This document shows positions 1-7,739 of a stretch of DNA of 33,927 nt, piece after piece (position 1 is the first letter of the stretch; each line of letters begins with the position of its first letter). A model generated the notes under the pieces. The model searched no databases, was not told the DNA's origin, and was given only the letters and a program-made list of their open reading frames with translations. This DNA comes from a virus: positions 1-33,927 of IMG/VR virus record IMGVR_UViG_3300010883_008291; one strand, 5' to 3'. A program made the position numbers and the translations under genes.

Positions 1-2
1 TC

Positions 3-635
3 AAAGTTGAAGAAGCTAATAAAGCATTTGAAGATGCAATGCTAGCTGAAATCTATTGGAAGGTTGACATTAAAGGAATGCCAGCTGTTTACGTGGATAA
101 GCAAGGCGCTGGAATGATCAGAGCTGAGTTAAGGAAGGTTCTGAAGTCACCAGAGAAGAATATCATCGGTATTGAGAGAGCTCAAATATCAGATGTTAAG
201 AAATATTTCAGAAACGCAGCTAAAGATCCTAAGAAGAATCAGCAAGCTAACGAAAATATTGATACATTTATGAAATCATTCTTCAGCGACTATGAAGAAA
301 TATTTGAAGAAAAAGGCAGAGGTCCTACAGGAATAGCTTATACAGTATCTCAAGGACATCCTGATGCAGAAAATCCTAAAACAAGAAAGAAACATCCAGA
401 AAGACAAACAGCTGAATATAAAGCAAAATGGAAAAAGACTAGCAAACCTGGCCTAGGACAATATACAGAAGATGCAGGCGCTGGAGAAATCGGCACACCA
501 ATGCTGACTAAGAAATATAAATTAGCTACTCCAGGTCAGGGTAATGGTGTACTAACATTTGCAGTTGCTGTAGATGGTGTACCACATGCAGATGGATCAG
601 GAATAGGCAAACCGCACCTGTGGAATAAAAGCTAA
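3..635 (+). CDS. Phage protein of unknown function, 5' end outside window
   Basis: The reading frame is open to the left edge of the window, so the first ATG at 39 is probably internal and the true start lies upstream. About 210 residues are visible. The N-terminal half is charged and helical. The C-terminal half (from about residue 90 of the visible part) is rich in Lys, Gly and Pro and ends in a Gly-rich segment. There is no signal peptide or membrane segment. I do not recognise the family. Its position directly before late, structural-type genes suggests a virion or assembly role, but this is inference only. Confidence 0.75.
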   Translation, partial: KVEEANKAFEDAMLAEIYWKVDIKGMPAVYVDKQGAGMIRAELRKVLKSPEKNIIGIERAQISDVKKYFRNAAKDPKKNQQANENIDTFMKSFFSDYEEIFEEKGRGPTGIAYTVSQGHPDAENPKTRKKHPERQTAEYKAKWKKTSKPGLGQYTEDAGAGEIGTPMLTKKYKLATPGQGNGVLTFAVAVDGVPHADGSGIGKPHLWNKS

Positions 636-655
636 ATTTAAATTCAGGTTATATT

Positions 656-1582
656 ATGAAATGGTACTTTGATGGGTGCTCCTATACAAGGGGGCACATG
701 CTCCCAAAACAAGCTTTAATAAAACCTTTCCCAGGTATTGAAAACTACGCTTGGCCACGTCAACTTGCTGATGGTTCCTGTGATGATTATTCACAGATCG
801 CTAGATCAAATGATGCTATATTCGAGACGTTTATAAGTAACTATAATAATCTTGATTCAGATTCTAATGTGTTTATACAGTGGTCTCACGCTGAGAGGTT
901 CGCTGTCAGGCTTCATGACCGGCCTGCAGTATTCTTAAAATACGAAAAGAATCAGCTCACCCGCAACCAAACCCCTCCACTAGATGATAAAGATATCTTT
1001 AATCAATACAACCGCCATTTAAATAAAACAATGGGATATATGAAAGCAGTACAAGAGATGTGTGCAGCTAAAGATATCAATTATAGATGCTGGACAGTAG
1101 ATAATATGTCAAACTTTAAAGATGCATCAGTCCTCCATCCTATAATAAAGCGTACATATGATTCAATAGATAGACGTCTTATATTCAATTGGGCTGAGGA
1201 TGGATCTTATCTAGAGACATATAATACAAACGATGCCCCCTTTATTGTATATTGGGCTACAAGAACTTTCCCGATATGCTTTGGTTTAGCTTTTGGCGGT
1301 GAAGTTGATACAGATCAAAAACATCTTACTAACACAGGCCATAAGATATTAGCTGATCAATTACGGGAATGGATGGCCAACCCAGACTTAGATTTAGAAT
1401 ATAACCTAACAAAGGTTTCTATAGCACAAGCTGATGTGTTTAAAGACCTAACAGCATGGTCCAATATGTACCATCCGCTGTTTAAAGACAGTAAAGAATC
1501 AAAACATTGGGTGGAAAAAGACATAATGAATTACCTTGAAACCATGGCTAAAAAGTCAAGTAATTTCATTTACGAGTCTTAG
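656..1582 (+). CDS. SGNH/GDSL-hydrolase-like protein
   Basis: 308 residues. The N-terminus carries FDGCSYT, which resembles block I of SGNH hydrolases (Gly-Cys-Ser, with Ser as nucleophile). Near residues 225-235 the segment DQKHLTNTGHK resembles block V, where Asp and His complete the triad. Members of this superfamily are esterases, often acting on acetylated sugars, and similar proteins occur in marine T4-like phages. The ribosome-binding site is weak. It is followed by a CTAAATA motif, a small membrane gene and a second SGNH-like gene. The fold assignment is moderately sure; the substrate is unknown. Confidence 0.7.
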   Translation: MKWYFDGCSYTRGHMLPKQALIKPFPGIENYAWPRQLADGSCDDYSQIARSNDAIFETFISNYNNLDSDSNVFIQWSHAERFAVRLHDRPAVFLKYEKNQLTRNQTPPLDDKDIFNQYNRHLNKTMGYMKAVQEMCAAKDINYRCWTVDNMSNFKDASVLHPIIKRTYDSIDRRLIFNWAEDGSYLETYNTNDAPFIVYWATRTFPICFGLAFGGEVDTDQKHLTNTGHKILADQLREWMANPDLDLEYNLTKVSIAQADVFKDLTAWSNMYHPLFKDSKESKHWVEKDIMNYLETMAKKSSNFIYES

Positions 1583-1587
1583 TGCGC

Positions 1588-1594
1588 CTAAATA
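1588..1594 (+). promoter_or_regulatory. Putative late promoter (CTAAATA)
   Basis: CTAAATA in the context cgcCTAAATAta, 48 bases before the ATG at 1642. T4-like phages use a TATAAATA-type late promoter, and marine relatives a CTAAATA-like form. The same motif precedes four other genes in this window (2743, 5160, 6314, 27444). Confidence 0.6.
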
Positions 1595-1602
1595 TAGTGG
1601 AA

Positions 1603-1621
1603 GAGGTAGATGAATTACCTC
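1603..1621 (+). other. Small hairpin in leader of 1642 gene
   Basis: GAGGTA and TACCTC form a 6-bp stem around a 7-base loop, between the late motif and the AGGAG ribosome-binding site near 1628-1632. The left arm contains a Shine-Dalgarno-like GAGG that the stem would hide. No T-tract follows, so it is not a terminator. Confidence 0.35.
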
Positions 1622-1641
1622 AGATATAGGAGAAATGTTTT

Positions 1642-1812
1642 ATGAATATAAAAGCATGGCTATCTAAAGTAGTAAAAGAGCGAACAACTCTTGATGGTAT
1701 GACAATTGTCATAATCTGTGGAAGTGTTATATTATTGGGCGGACTTGCTAAGTGGTTAGCATGGGCAGGACTCGCTTATGGAATTTATACTTTAGTCAAA
1801 ACAGAAAGTTAA
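1642..1812 (+). CDS. Small membrane protein, 56 aa
   Basis: ATG at 1642 follows AGGAG with good spacing. The product begins MNIKAWLSKVVKERTTLDG and then has two short hydrophobic stretches (about residues 21-35 and 39-50) rich in Gly, Ala, Ile and Leu, ending in a charged tail. This layout, a conserved basic N-terminus followed by a Gly-rich hydrophobic part, matches a small protein common in marine T4-like phages as I recall it. Function is unknown. It lies under its own late motif between two SGNH-like genes. Confidence 0.75.
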   Translation: MNIKAWLSKVVKERTTLDGMTIVIICGSVILLGGLAKWLAWAGLAYGIYTLVKTES

Positions 1813-1827
1813 TAATGTCTTACATCT

Positions 1828-1848
1828 CTGGGCCCTAAAAAAGCCCAG
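1828..1848 (+). other. Intergenic hairpin
   Basis: CTGGGC and GCCCAG pair over a 9-base A-rich loop, just after the stop of the 56-aa gene and before the ATG at 1869. There is no run of T after the stem, so an intrinsic terminator is unlikely; an mRNA-stability or processing element is possible. Confidence 0.35.
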
Positions 1849-1868
1849 GTGAATTTCGGAGAAATATA

Positions 1869-2723
1869 ATGGCGACAATCGCACTACACGGTGATTCAAC
1901 AGTTGATGAAAATCAATGGAAACTCACACTCGCAGTTGACGAGACAAAAACAGAAGAAGATACACAAAAATGTTATCAGAACATATTACGTTCTGCTGGG
2001 CATGAAGTAACATCGTTCGGAGAATCAACAGTAGGGTTAATGCATGTTGATAAGACCTTACAAGAAAACAAAGATAAATTTGATTATCATGTAATCAAAG
2101 TACCAAGTCCTAATAGAATTGACTTCATTGAGTCACAATTCACCGGTAGCTGGCGCGCCATGCTGCATGATGACTTTCATCATGGAGATCCTCAAAGCTC
2201 TCCTAATTTTGAATCTGCATATGCTCAATACGCTCAACAATATGCAAGACATGTTACAAAAGAATTCTTAACAAGACGGTGGGATCTATTTACAGCTGAT
2301 TGGGAAGCACCAAACGTGTTGTTAATGGTTAATTATGGTGACTATGCTAATGGAGCTGTTAAAGACTCTAAGAGAGCAGTTCTACCATGTCCTATTATGT
2401 TTGCAGGTTCATGGAGAGATGAAATAAAGGCTTGGCAAAGAGCTTTCTATGAAAAATATCCAAATGCACCAAAGCCATTTAGACCGAACCCATCACTATC
2501 TAATCTATTATTCCATAGACACTTTAATCATATTCCTTATGACGCTCATACAGCAAATGCTAATTTCATACTGCATTGGATTAACACAGGTGAGATACTG
2601 CCTCCTGCTAATATACCTGAATATGGATACTGGAAAGAAGGATGCTGGGTATCGGATGCTATGATGAAACACAGCTCAGGTGAGGAAATATTCAATTTTG
2701 ATGATTTCCCTAATCCTTTATAG
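1869..2723 (+). CDS. Second SGNH/GDSL-like protein
   Basis: 284 residues. It opens with IALHGDSTVDENQ, a GDS block I with the candidate nucleophile Ser10. Near residues 218-235 the segment FNHIPYDAHTANANFILHW has the Asp-x-x-His pattern of block V. The middle is Trp- and Tyr-rich with little resemblance to the gene at 656, so it is not a simple tandem copy. The start follows CGGAG with good spacing. Esterase or deacetylase activity on host surface glycans would fit a virion-associated enzyme but is inference. Confidence 0.6.
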   Translation: MATIALHGDSTVDENQWKLTLAVDETKTEEDTQKCYQNILRSAGHEVTSFGESTVGLMHVDKTLQENKDKFDYHVIKVPSPNRIDFIESQFTGSWRAMLHDDFHHGDPQSSPNFESAYAQYAQQYARHVTKEFLTRRWDLFTADWEAPNVLLMVNYGDYANGAVKDSKRAVLPCPIMFAGSWRDEIKAWQRAFYEKYPNAPKPFRPNPSLSNLLFHRHFNHIPYDAHTANANFILHWINTGEILPPANIPEYGYWKEGCWVSDAMMKHSSGEEIFNFDDFPNPL

Positions 2724-2742
2724 AATTGAGTGTTTAAAATAG

Positions 2743-2749
2743 CTAAATA
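2743..2749 (+). promoter_or_regulatory. Putative late promoter (CTAAATA)
   Basis: CTAAATA in an A-rich stretch 27 bases before the ATG at 2776, in a 52-base gene-free gap. It is one of five such sites in the window that precede structural-type genes. Confidence 0.6.
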
Positions 2750-2775
2750 AAAGTATAAAATACAAAGGGACCACT

Positions 2776-3543
2776 ATGAAATTTTCAGATAAGTTACTAG
2801 CTTCAGTATCCTCGATACTAGAAACAAGACCAACCATGAAGTTCGACAATGAAGGCGCGCACGTTTATAACAAAGCTGGAAAAAAAGTTAAGAGCTTCGA
2901 ACGTAAAGACCACGGAACAGACTTCAGAAAGCACGCAGACGTATATATGGCTAAGAATGTAAGAGAGCTATATGGATCCGGTAACGGACTTAATCAGACT
3001 GTTGCTCTAAACGAAGAAGATAACATTAGTGAAGAAGCAGATGCACCTAAAATGTGTTCTGCTGATTGTTGTGGAAAAGACACCCCTGCTTCAGAGTGTA
3101 AATGTCCTGCAACTTGTGAATCATGCGAATGCAATGCTCAAGAAGATAGTAAAGAAGAAGCTTCAGAAGCTATTACGAAAAAGCATTTAAAGCAAGCTAA
3201 AGGTATTGCTTTTGATAAGAGATATAAAGGCGGTAACTATTCAAGCGCTGCAAAAGTTATGGATAAGATTCATCCAGGATTGTCTGATCATCCAGTAGCC
3301 ATGAAACATCTAAAGCATGCTAATGAAGCTACAATGGTTCCTGGTTTCATAGGAGCTGATGGTAAAGCAACATCTAAGCCTACTAAGAAAGACTTTGCAG
3401 CTAATAAAGAATATCAGGGCATGAAGAAGAAACTAGGAGATAGAATTCCTGGACCTAAGGCTACAAAAGAAGAGAAGTATACTTTAAGTCAAGAAGATAT
3501 TGATTTCCTGGCTAAGCTTAATGCAGGCGAGACTCAGGAGTAA
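2776..3543 (+). CDS. Structural-type protein with Cys cluster
   Basis: 255 residues, highly charged, no membrane segment. Residues 94-119 contain eight cysteines (C94, C98, C99, C108, C110, C114, C117, C119) in a Cys/Glu/Ser/Pro-rich stretch, while the rest of the protein has none. After it, residues from about 134 carry a Lys/His-rich motif (KKHLKQAKGIAFDKRYKGG) of a kind that recurs in marine T4-like phage proteins near the head and tail genes. The Cys cluster suggests metal binding or disulfides; no family assignment is certain. It is followed after two bases by the 537-aa gene and is headed by a late motif. Confidence 0.7.
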   Translation: MKFSDKLLASVSSILETRPTMKFDNEGAHVYNKAGKKVKSFERKDHGTDFRKHADVYMAKNVRELYGSGNGLNQTVALNEEDNISEEADAPKMCSADCCGKDTPASECKCPATCESCECNAQEDSKEEASEAITKKHLKQAKGIAFDKRYKGGNYSSAAKVMDKIHPGLSDHPVAMKHLKHANEATMVPGFIGADGKATSKPTKKDFAANKEYQGMKKKLGDRIPGPKATKEEKYTLSQEDIDFLAKLNAGETQE

Positions 3544-3545
3544 AT

Positions 3546-5159
3546 ATGAACTTAGCAGAAACTTATAAGAAAATGCATCAGGCGCCCGTCGCCGTAGTAG
3601 AAGCTGAAGAGCCTAAAGAAGACATTACTGAGGTTGTTGGACAAACAATCGAAGGATTTGATATATTAGCTGAAAAGAAAGCTGATAAAGAGCCTTCTCA
3701 AGATGAAGAAGAGCAACAAGACGGCAAGGATGCCGGACCTAAATTAAAAGGTAAGAAGTCTAAGAAAGTAGATGACACAGATGACGTCGACGCTGGAGAA
3801 GGCGGAGTAGCAGAAGCAACTATCGAAGATTTAGAAGAACTAGAATGGGAAGAAAGCGATCTACCTAATCAATTCGAAAGCTGGAATTCATTAACAAATA
3901 ACGATAAAGATAAGCTTATCAAGATGCACAGAATGATGAACAAAGAAAAGAAAGCTAGAGATCTTCAAACAATTAAAAAGAATATGGGTGCTGCTGTTAA
4001 GGATGCTAATGCAAGACTTAATAAAGAAGAAACTGAGCAAGTAAATGAGATCTCAGATGACATGAAGAAGCGATACATTACGAAAGCTAATAAAGAGATC
4101 ACTCGAAGAGAAAAAACTAGATTAAAACCAGGTTTATCCTCTTTGCCACAAGATAAAGATAACAAGAGACGAAAAGGTGTTGCTCAAGCTAGAAGTAATT
4201 TAAATAGCCCAGTCAAAGATCAAAATGATAATTATGCTGTTAATAAAGAAGAAATAAACTCAGACATGGATCACTATGTAACAGAGCTTTCAAGTCTGTT
4301 GAAAAAAAGGTATGTTAAGAAAGCAAGTAAAGAAATAAAGCTCAGAACAAAGGTTGCAGATCAGCATAGGGCAAGGAAACAGCCGCCTGCTTCCATTATT
4401 AACTATCACGATACTAAGATCGACAAAAGAAAGAAAGGGATTTATCAAGCAAAAGAAGAAGTTGCAACCGAAGCTACTGCTGCTCAAGTATTTAAAGCGA
4501 GATATTCATCTGATAATACAGATGATACTCCACACAACACTTCGAAGACAGGGCCTGGTATGTACAAAAGTCATGCAAAAGGATCAATAGAATCCAAGAA
4601 AGGAAAGACTGCAGCTCTGAAAAAGCAACACGCAAGACGCCCTAAAGACTATCAAATCGATGGTAAACATGACCCGCTCTATCCTGCTAACAAAAGTGAC
4701 TCGCCTCATCACGATAGAAAATATGGAGGAAGTGGCCACAACAACTCGCGAAAGTTTGAGCAAACAGAGAGTACCTTAAAAGGAAATTTGCTAAATATAT
4801 TAAAGTCAAACGCTTTTGATTTAGTAAATGATAAGAAGGTAGAAATAGCTTCATTTGGAGATTTTAAAGAAGCATATTCAAGAAAGTCCGTAATTAATTC
4901 TAAAGACAGACACACAGGTGCAGACGATCACATAGTCATGCAACTACGTAATGCTCAAGATTTAGGCGGCAAGAAAAAGGTGAAATTTCATACGGGAGAT
5001 TCCAAAGGAAATAAACATCATGAATTGCATCCAGATCACATTAAAAAAGTTTTAGATTGGCATGATCATCCTCAAAGAACACCGAGAGAAAAGAGAATGC
5101 TACGCGTAGGAATAAAAAGTCATGACCATTTTAAAAGAGTGGCAAAGGCAATTAAATAG
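3546..5159 (+). CDS. Large charged phage protein with internal repeat
   Basis: 537 residues. Residues 20-105 are strongly acidic and low in complexity; the rest is very Lys- and His-rich. Two diverged copies of one module occur at residues about 168-217 and 246-305, each beginning with a KKRY[IV]xKA core and followed by KRRKG or KRKKG and QA(R/K). Repeats of this type occur in virion-associated proteins of marine T4-like phages as I recall. There is no enzyme motif. The C-terminal 120 residues are basic with many His. It probably forms a late operon with the gene at 2776. Confidence 0.75.
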   Translation: MNLAETYKKMHQAPVAVVEAEEPKEDITEVVGQTIEGFDILAEKKADKEPSQDEEEQQDGKDAGPKLKGKKSKKVDDTDDVDAGEGGVAEATIEDLEELEWEESDLPNQFESWNSLTNNDKDKLIKMHRMMNKEKKARDLQTIKKNMGAAVKDANARLNKEETEQVNEISDDMKKRYITKANKEITRREKTRLKPGLSSLPQDKDNKRRKGVAQARSNLNSPVKDQNDNYAVNKEEINSDMDHYVTELSSLLKKRYVKKASKEIKLRTKVADQHRARKQPPASIINYHDTKIDKRKKGIYQAKEEVATEATAAQVFKARYSSDNTDDTPHNTSKTGPGMYKSHAKGSIESKKGKTAALKKQHARRPKDYQIDGKHDPLYPANKSDSPHHDRKYGGSGHNNSRKFEQTESTLKGNLLNILKSNAFDLVNDKKVEIASFGDFKEAYSRKSVINSKDRHTGADDHIVMQLRNAQDLGGKKKVKFHTGDSKGNKHHELHPDHIKKVLDWHDHPQRTPREKRMLRVGIKSHDHFKRVAKAIK

Positions 5160-5166
5160 CTAAATA
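5160..5166 (+). promoter_or_regulatory. Putative late promoter (CTAAATA)
   Basis: CTAAATA begins one base after the stop codon of the previous gene and lies 20 bases before the ATG at 5186, with an AGGAG ribosome-binding site between. Confidence 0.6.
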
Positions 5167-5185
5167 GTTACAATAGGAGAAAATT

Positions 5186-5671
5186 ATGGCATTATGGGGA
5201 AATAAAGACAGCAAAACAGCATCGGGTACAGTCCGATTGTTTGCTAATGGTCTTGTAACAGGCGTAAGCACAAGTTTTACCACGGAAACAGCTGTTAATG
5301 ATTATATTAAAATCGGAAGCGATTATATAGTTAGCAGCATTACTAATACTACATCATTGCATGTGGTTAGTGGTACAGCAGGCGGCACAATTACAGCTAA
5401 TGCAGCAGGAACAGCTTACACATTATCCGAGAAGCCAATTTCAATAACGTTCTCAGAAGTACCAAAAACTAAAGGATCAGGTCAACCATCTGAAGTCTTT
5501 GGTGTAGATACTACTGAGGTAGGTGTTACTCACGGAGCAGGTCATGCTGGCTGGGTAAGACGTATTGCAGGTACAGGTGGAAGAAATGGGAGAGTGCAGT
5601 ATGAAACTCTTGTAGCTGGTTCTTCAATTACTGGCGACCAAGCAGACGATACTGAATTTGCAGATTCTTAA
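5186..5671 (+). CDS. Conserved marine-phage virion structural protein
   Basis: 161 residues, beta-rich, Gly/Thr/Ser-rich. It starts MALWGNKD and has the patterns EVFGVDTTE, HAGWVRR, GTGGRNGRVQYETLV and GD.ADD near the C-terminus. These match a family that is very widespread in marine T4-like phages and is usually annotated as a virion structural protein. A strong AGGAG ribosome-binding site and a late motif precede it. The exact place in the particle is unknown. Confidence 0.85.
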   Translation: MALWGNKDSKTASGTVRLFANGLVTGVSTSFTTETAVNDYIKIGSDYIVSSITNTTSLHVVSGTAGGTITANAAGTAYTLSEKPISITFSEVPKTKGSGQPSEVFGVDTTEVGVTHGAGHAGWVRRIAGTGGRNGRVQYETLVAGSSITGDQADDTEFADS

Positions 5672-5685
5672 TAAGGGTTTAAATT

Positions 5686-6303
5686 ATGGCTACTAAGATA
5701 AGTGAGCTAACTGCGGTCACAGCAGCGACAGGCGACGATATTATCATGATAGTAGATAATGTTGCGAATTCGAGTAGCATTGAAACCAAAAAGATAACAG
5801 TAAATAATTTCTTTGGGTCATTAGGTACGACTGGATCTAACTCGGTAAGTGCGAGTATTTCTGGTAACACCTTAACGATCTCATTGAATGCACCTGTGAT
5901 CAATAAGTATATGGTTACATCTGCAGACGTTGCGTCTCAGCTGAACGTAGCTCCATATACTAATACGCTAACAACAACAACTACAAACGCTACAACAACA
6001 GCCAATGCATCTACTCTTAGATTCTCTTTTGATGGATCTATAAAAGGTACTTCAACAGTAAATGCTAACGGTGAGCCAACAATAACTATATCATCATCCC
6101 ACGATTCTGTCATTCAGAATCCTCAATACAACACAGCGAGAGTTAAGAAATTAAACTTTAATACAGTTGCTACTCCATCGAATAGCTCATATGTTAACTC
6201 TACTTTTGAAGTCAAAGGCGGCGACGTCTTCTATGACACGTCCTATATTTATGTCGCAGTATCAAACACAGAGATCAAAAAAGTCGCCCTATCAGCATTC
6301 TAA
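5686..6303 (+). CDS. Fiber/appendage-like structural protein
   Basis: 205 residues, poor in charge and rich in Thr, Ser, Asn and Val with many predicted beta strands. The N-terminus (KISELTAVTAATGDDII) resembles the short ISELT segment that opens many phage fiber and structural proteins. A Thr-rich stretch lies at about residues 98-112. Fifteen bases separate it from the previous gene, so both probably belong to one late transcript. A small fiber or decoration protein is the best guess. Confidence 0.65.
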   Translation: MATKISELTAVTAATGDDIIMIVDNVANSSSIETKKITVNNFFGSLGTTGSNSVSASISGNTLTISLNAPVINKYMVTSADVASQLNVAPYTNTLTTTTTNATTTANASTLRFSFDGSIKGTSTVNANGEPTITISSSHDSVIQNPQYNTARVKKLNFNTVATPSNSSYVNSTFEVKGGDVFYDTSYIYVAVSNTEIKKVALSAF

Positions 6304-6313
6304 TCTAGTCCGC

Positions 6314-6320
6314 CTAAATA
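6314..6320 (+). promoter_or_regulatory. Putative late promoter (CTAAATA)
   Basis: cgcCTAAATAta, the same extended context as the site at 1588, lies 28 bases before the ATG at 6348. Genes from here to about 10.8 kb follow with only small gaps or overlaps, so this site may drive the whole lysis and lipid block. Confidence 0.62.
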
Positions 6321-6347
6321 TAATTAGGAAATGAGGAATAGTTAATT

Positions 6348-6761
6348 ATGAATGATATGGAATTATTGAACAACGCGAATGCATCCTTGTATGCAGCTAA
6401 GCATTACGACAACCCGTCATGCTCAGATATAGTAGAATTTTATGATGATTTGAAACGCTTCAAATACATTAAAAGACTATTCAACAAATACAGAGAGACT
6501 GGTAACTTAAAATATAGATTGATTCTCAATCATATTATTGTTATATACAATCAATTTGGCCAAGAAGCAGGTACTAGACTGTTGTTTTTAAAGCTAGATG
6601 ACTACTACGCTGAGCTTTTACCCTTCTTACTTTTCCTAAATAGAGTACCAGAGGTAGTTTACCAAATAGGGTTACCACCTCAGAATATAACAACTGATTA
6701 TATTAAACCAGATATAAGAGTTGTCGAGATTTTAAACAAAGAGTTAAAATATGAAAGTTGA
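6348..6761 (+). CDS. Conserved T4-like marine phage protein (DUF7207-like)
   Basis: 137 residues, helical. The centre has KRFKYIKRLFNKY followed by LKYRLILNHIIVIYNQFG and a hydrophobic LLPFLLFLNRVPE, which is the pattern I recall for DUF7207, common in marine T4-like phages near structural genes. No catalytic motif is visible. The last 11 bases overlap the next gene. Family recognition is from memory; function is unknown. Confidence 0.75.
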   Translation: MNDMELLNNANASLYAAKHYDNPSCSDIVEFYDDLKRFKYIKRLFNKYRETGNLKYRLILNHIIVIYNQFGQEAGTRLLFLKLDDYYAELLPFLLFLNRVPEVVYQIGLPPQNITTDYIKPDIRVVEILNKELKYES

Positions 6762-7461
6762 GTTAAATGAAGGTGTAGTAAGCTTATTTGTAGTTTACCA
6801 CTTTATCAAAAGACTAGCCACTCCCTTTAAAAGTTGGGATGCGTATAAGACTGGCGTTATTGATGATAAGGGTAATATTCTTATCAAAGCAAAAGATCGA
6901 CACAAGATCGCTGAAAGACAATCTTTCACGAAAATGGACCTTTTAGTTTTAAAGCTTAAGAGGATTTTAGGTAAAATTCCAGGTGGTAAGACTAAGCTAG
7001 CGAGTTACGCTGCTGCACTATACTTACTTAAAGAAGACTGGAATGAAAAAACATATGAGGATATAGAAAATGTTGAATTGGATAAAGAATTTATGGAATT
7101 ATTTGAGCACGTACGAGAGTCCGAGCTCAGCGAAGACGCAGGAATCGTCATCGCAAACCACACCGGCGGCCACATCGCAGGCGGCGGCTACACAGGCAAA
7201 GACGACGTCAAAGTCTCCCGCAAAGCCCAAAAGAAATACAAAGAAAAAGCAAAAGGCGGGCGCAAAGCAGCCTTCATCAACTTCGAAGAGTTCTGCGAAA
7301 TCCAAAGCCAAGAAGCCGAAGAAAGCTTCCTAGCACAATTCGAACCTGAGTATTCAGAAAAGAAGAGAGCGATAGGTAATAAATTGAGATCAAAAGTTGG
7401 GCTTAAAAAGAAGCCTGTTCTAAACTGGAAGAAAGACCGAAATCTTGGTGGAGCAACATAA
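6751..7461 (+). CDS. Conserved phage protein, possible head/core protein
   Basis: 236 residues. Residues 10-100 (VYHFIKRLATPFKSWDAYK, then KLKRILGKIPGGKTKLASYA) form the conserved part, a pattern I recall from T4-like marine phages in the structural region. The middle (residues 130-170) is Gly- and Lys-rich; the C-terminus is basic. Codon use changes abruptly at residues 120-194 (7108-7332): no codon there ends in T, although T and A endings dominate on both sides. A +1-frame ORF lies in the same stretch. Function is unknown. Confidence 0.75.
   Translation: MKVELNEGVVSLFVVYHFIKRLATPFKSWDAYKTGVIDDKGNILIKAKDRHKIAERQSFTKMDLLVLKLKRILGKIPGGKTKLASYAAALYLLKEDWNEKTYEDIENVELDKEFMELFEHVRESELSEDAGIVIANHTGGHIAGGGYTGKDDVKVSRKAQKKYKEKAKGGRKAAFINFEEFCEIQSQEAEESFLAQFEPEYSEKKRAIGNKLRSKVGLKKKPVLNWKKDRNLGGAT
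7070..7333 (+). CDS. Candidate overlapping gene inside 6751-7461
   Basis: 87-codon ORF in the +1 frame of the host gene. ATG at 7070 has GAGG at 7057-7060 with 9-base spacing. The product starts with an amphipathic, aromatic segment (MLNWIKNLWNYL) and then becomes wholly hydrophilic and disordered, rich in Ser, Thr, Ala, Gln and Lys, with a Lys/Ser/Pro tail. Its stop at 7331-7333 matches the end of the codon-use anomaly of the host frame. It may be a real overlapping gene or a by-product of unusual C-ending codons; see findings. Confidence 0.35.
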   Translation: MLNWIKNLWNYLSTYESPSSAKTQESSSQTTPAATSQAAATQAKTTSKSPAKPKRNTKKKQKAGAKQPSSTSKSSAKSKAKKPKKAS

Positions 7462-7739
7462 TGGCTCGCATTAAGAACTTCTTTCGCGCCATTGGACATA
7501 AGATCAGACGAGCATGGTATTGGATTCTAGGTCTATTTGAGAGACATCAGAACCTTTACGTATCTCATAATCAGTATAATTCTGAAGGTGAGATTATTGA
7601 CGTACTAGAGAAGAAATTTGAAGTACGCAAATTTTATAAACAAACTGCTAAACATATGCGGTTTAAAACCATGACAGGAACCATAGTTGAGCTCAAGACT
7701 GCAACTCCTATGGACTTCATGACGGAGACATTACGATGA
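7461..7739 (+). CDS. Small basic phage protein of unknown function
   Basis: 92 residues. The N-terminus is basic and aromatic (KNFFRAIGHKIRRAWYWILG), like an amphipathic membrane-associated helix, and the rest ends with a short beta-rich part (FKTMTGTIVELKTATPMD). Similar short proteins occur in marine T4-like phages as I recall. It overlaps its neighbours by 1 and 4 bases, so it is translationally coupled to the acyl carrier protein gene that follows. No function can be assigned. Confidence 0.65.
   Translation: MARIKNFFRAIGHKIRRAWYWILGLFERHQNLYVSHNQYNSEGEIIDVLEKKFEVRKFYKQTAKHMRFKTMTGTIVELKTATPMDFMTETLR

Noticed and set aside
1828-1848. Hairpin as intrinsic terminator
   Set aside because: No T-tract follows the stem and the next gene is 20 bases away in the same late unit.
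2449-2664. 71-codon + strand ORF inside the second SGNH-like gene
   Set aside because: It lies wholly in another frame of a better gene, has no ribosome-binding site and an irregular product.
4791-4797. CTAAATA inside the 537-aa gene
   Set aside because: Far from any gene start and within coding sequence; chance match in AT-rich DNA.
7099-7499. Two minus-strand ORFs opposite the codon-anomalous region
   Set aside because: They arise from the same codon bias, have no ribosome-binding site and run against the only transcribed direction there.
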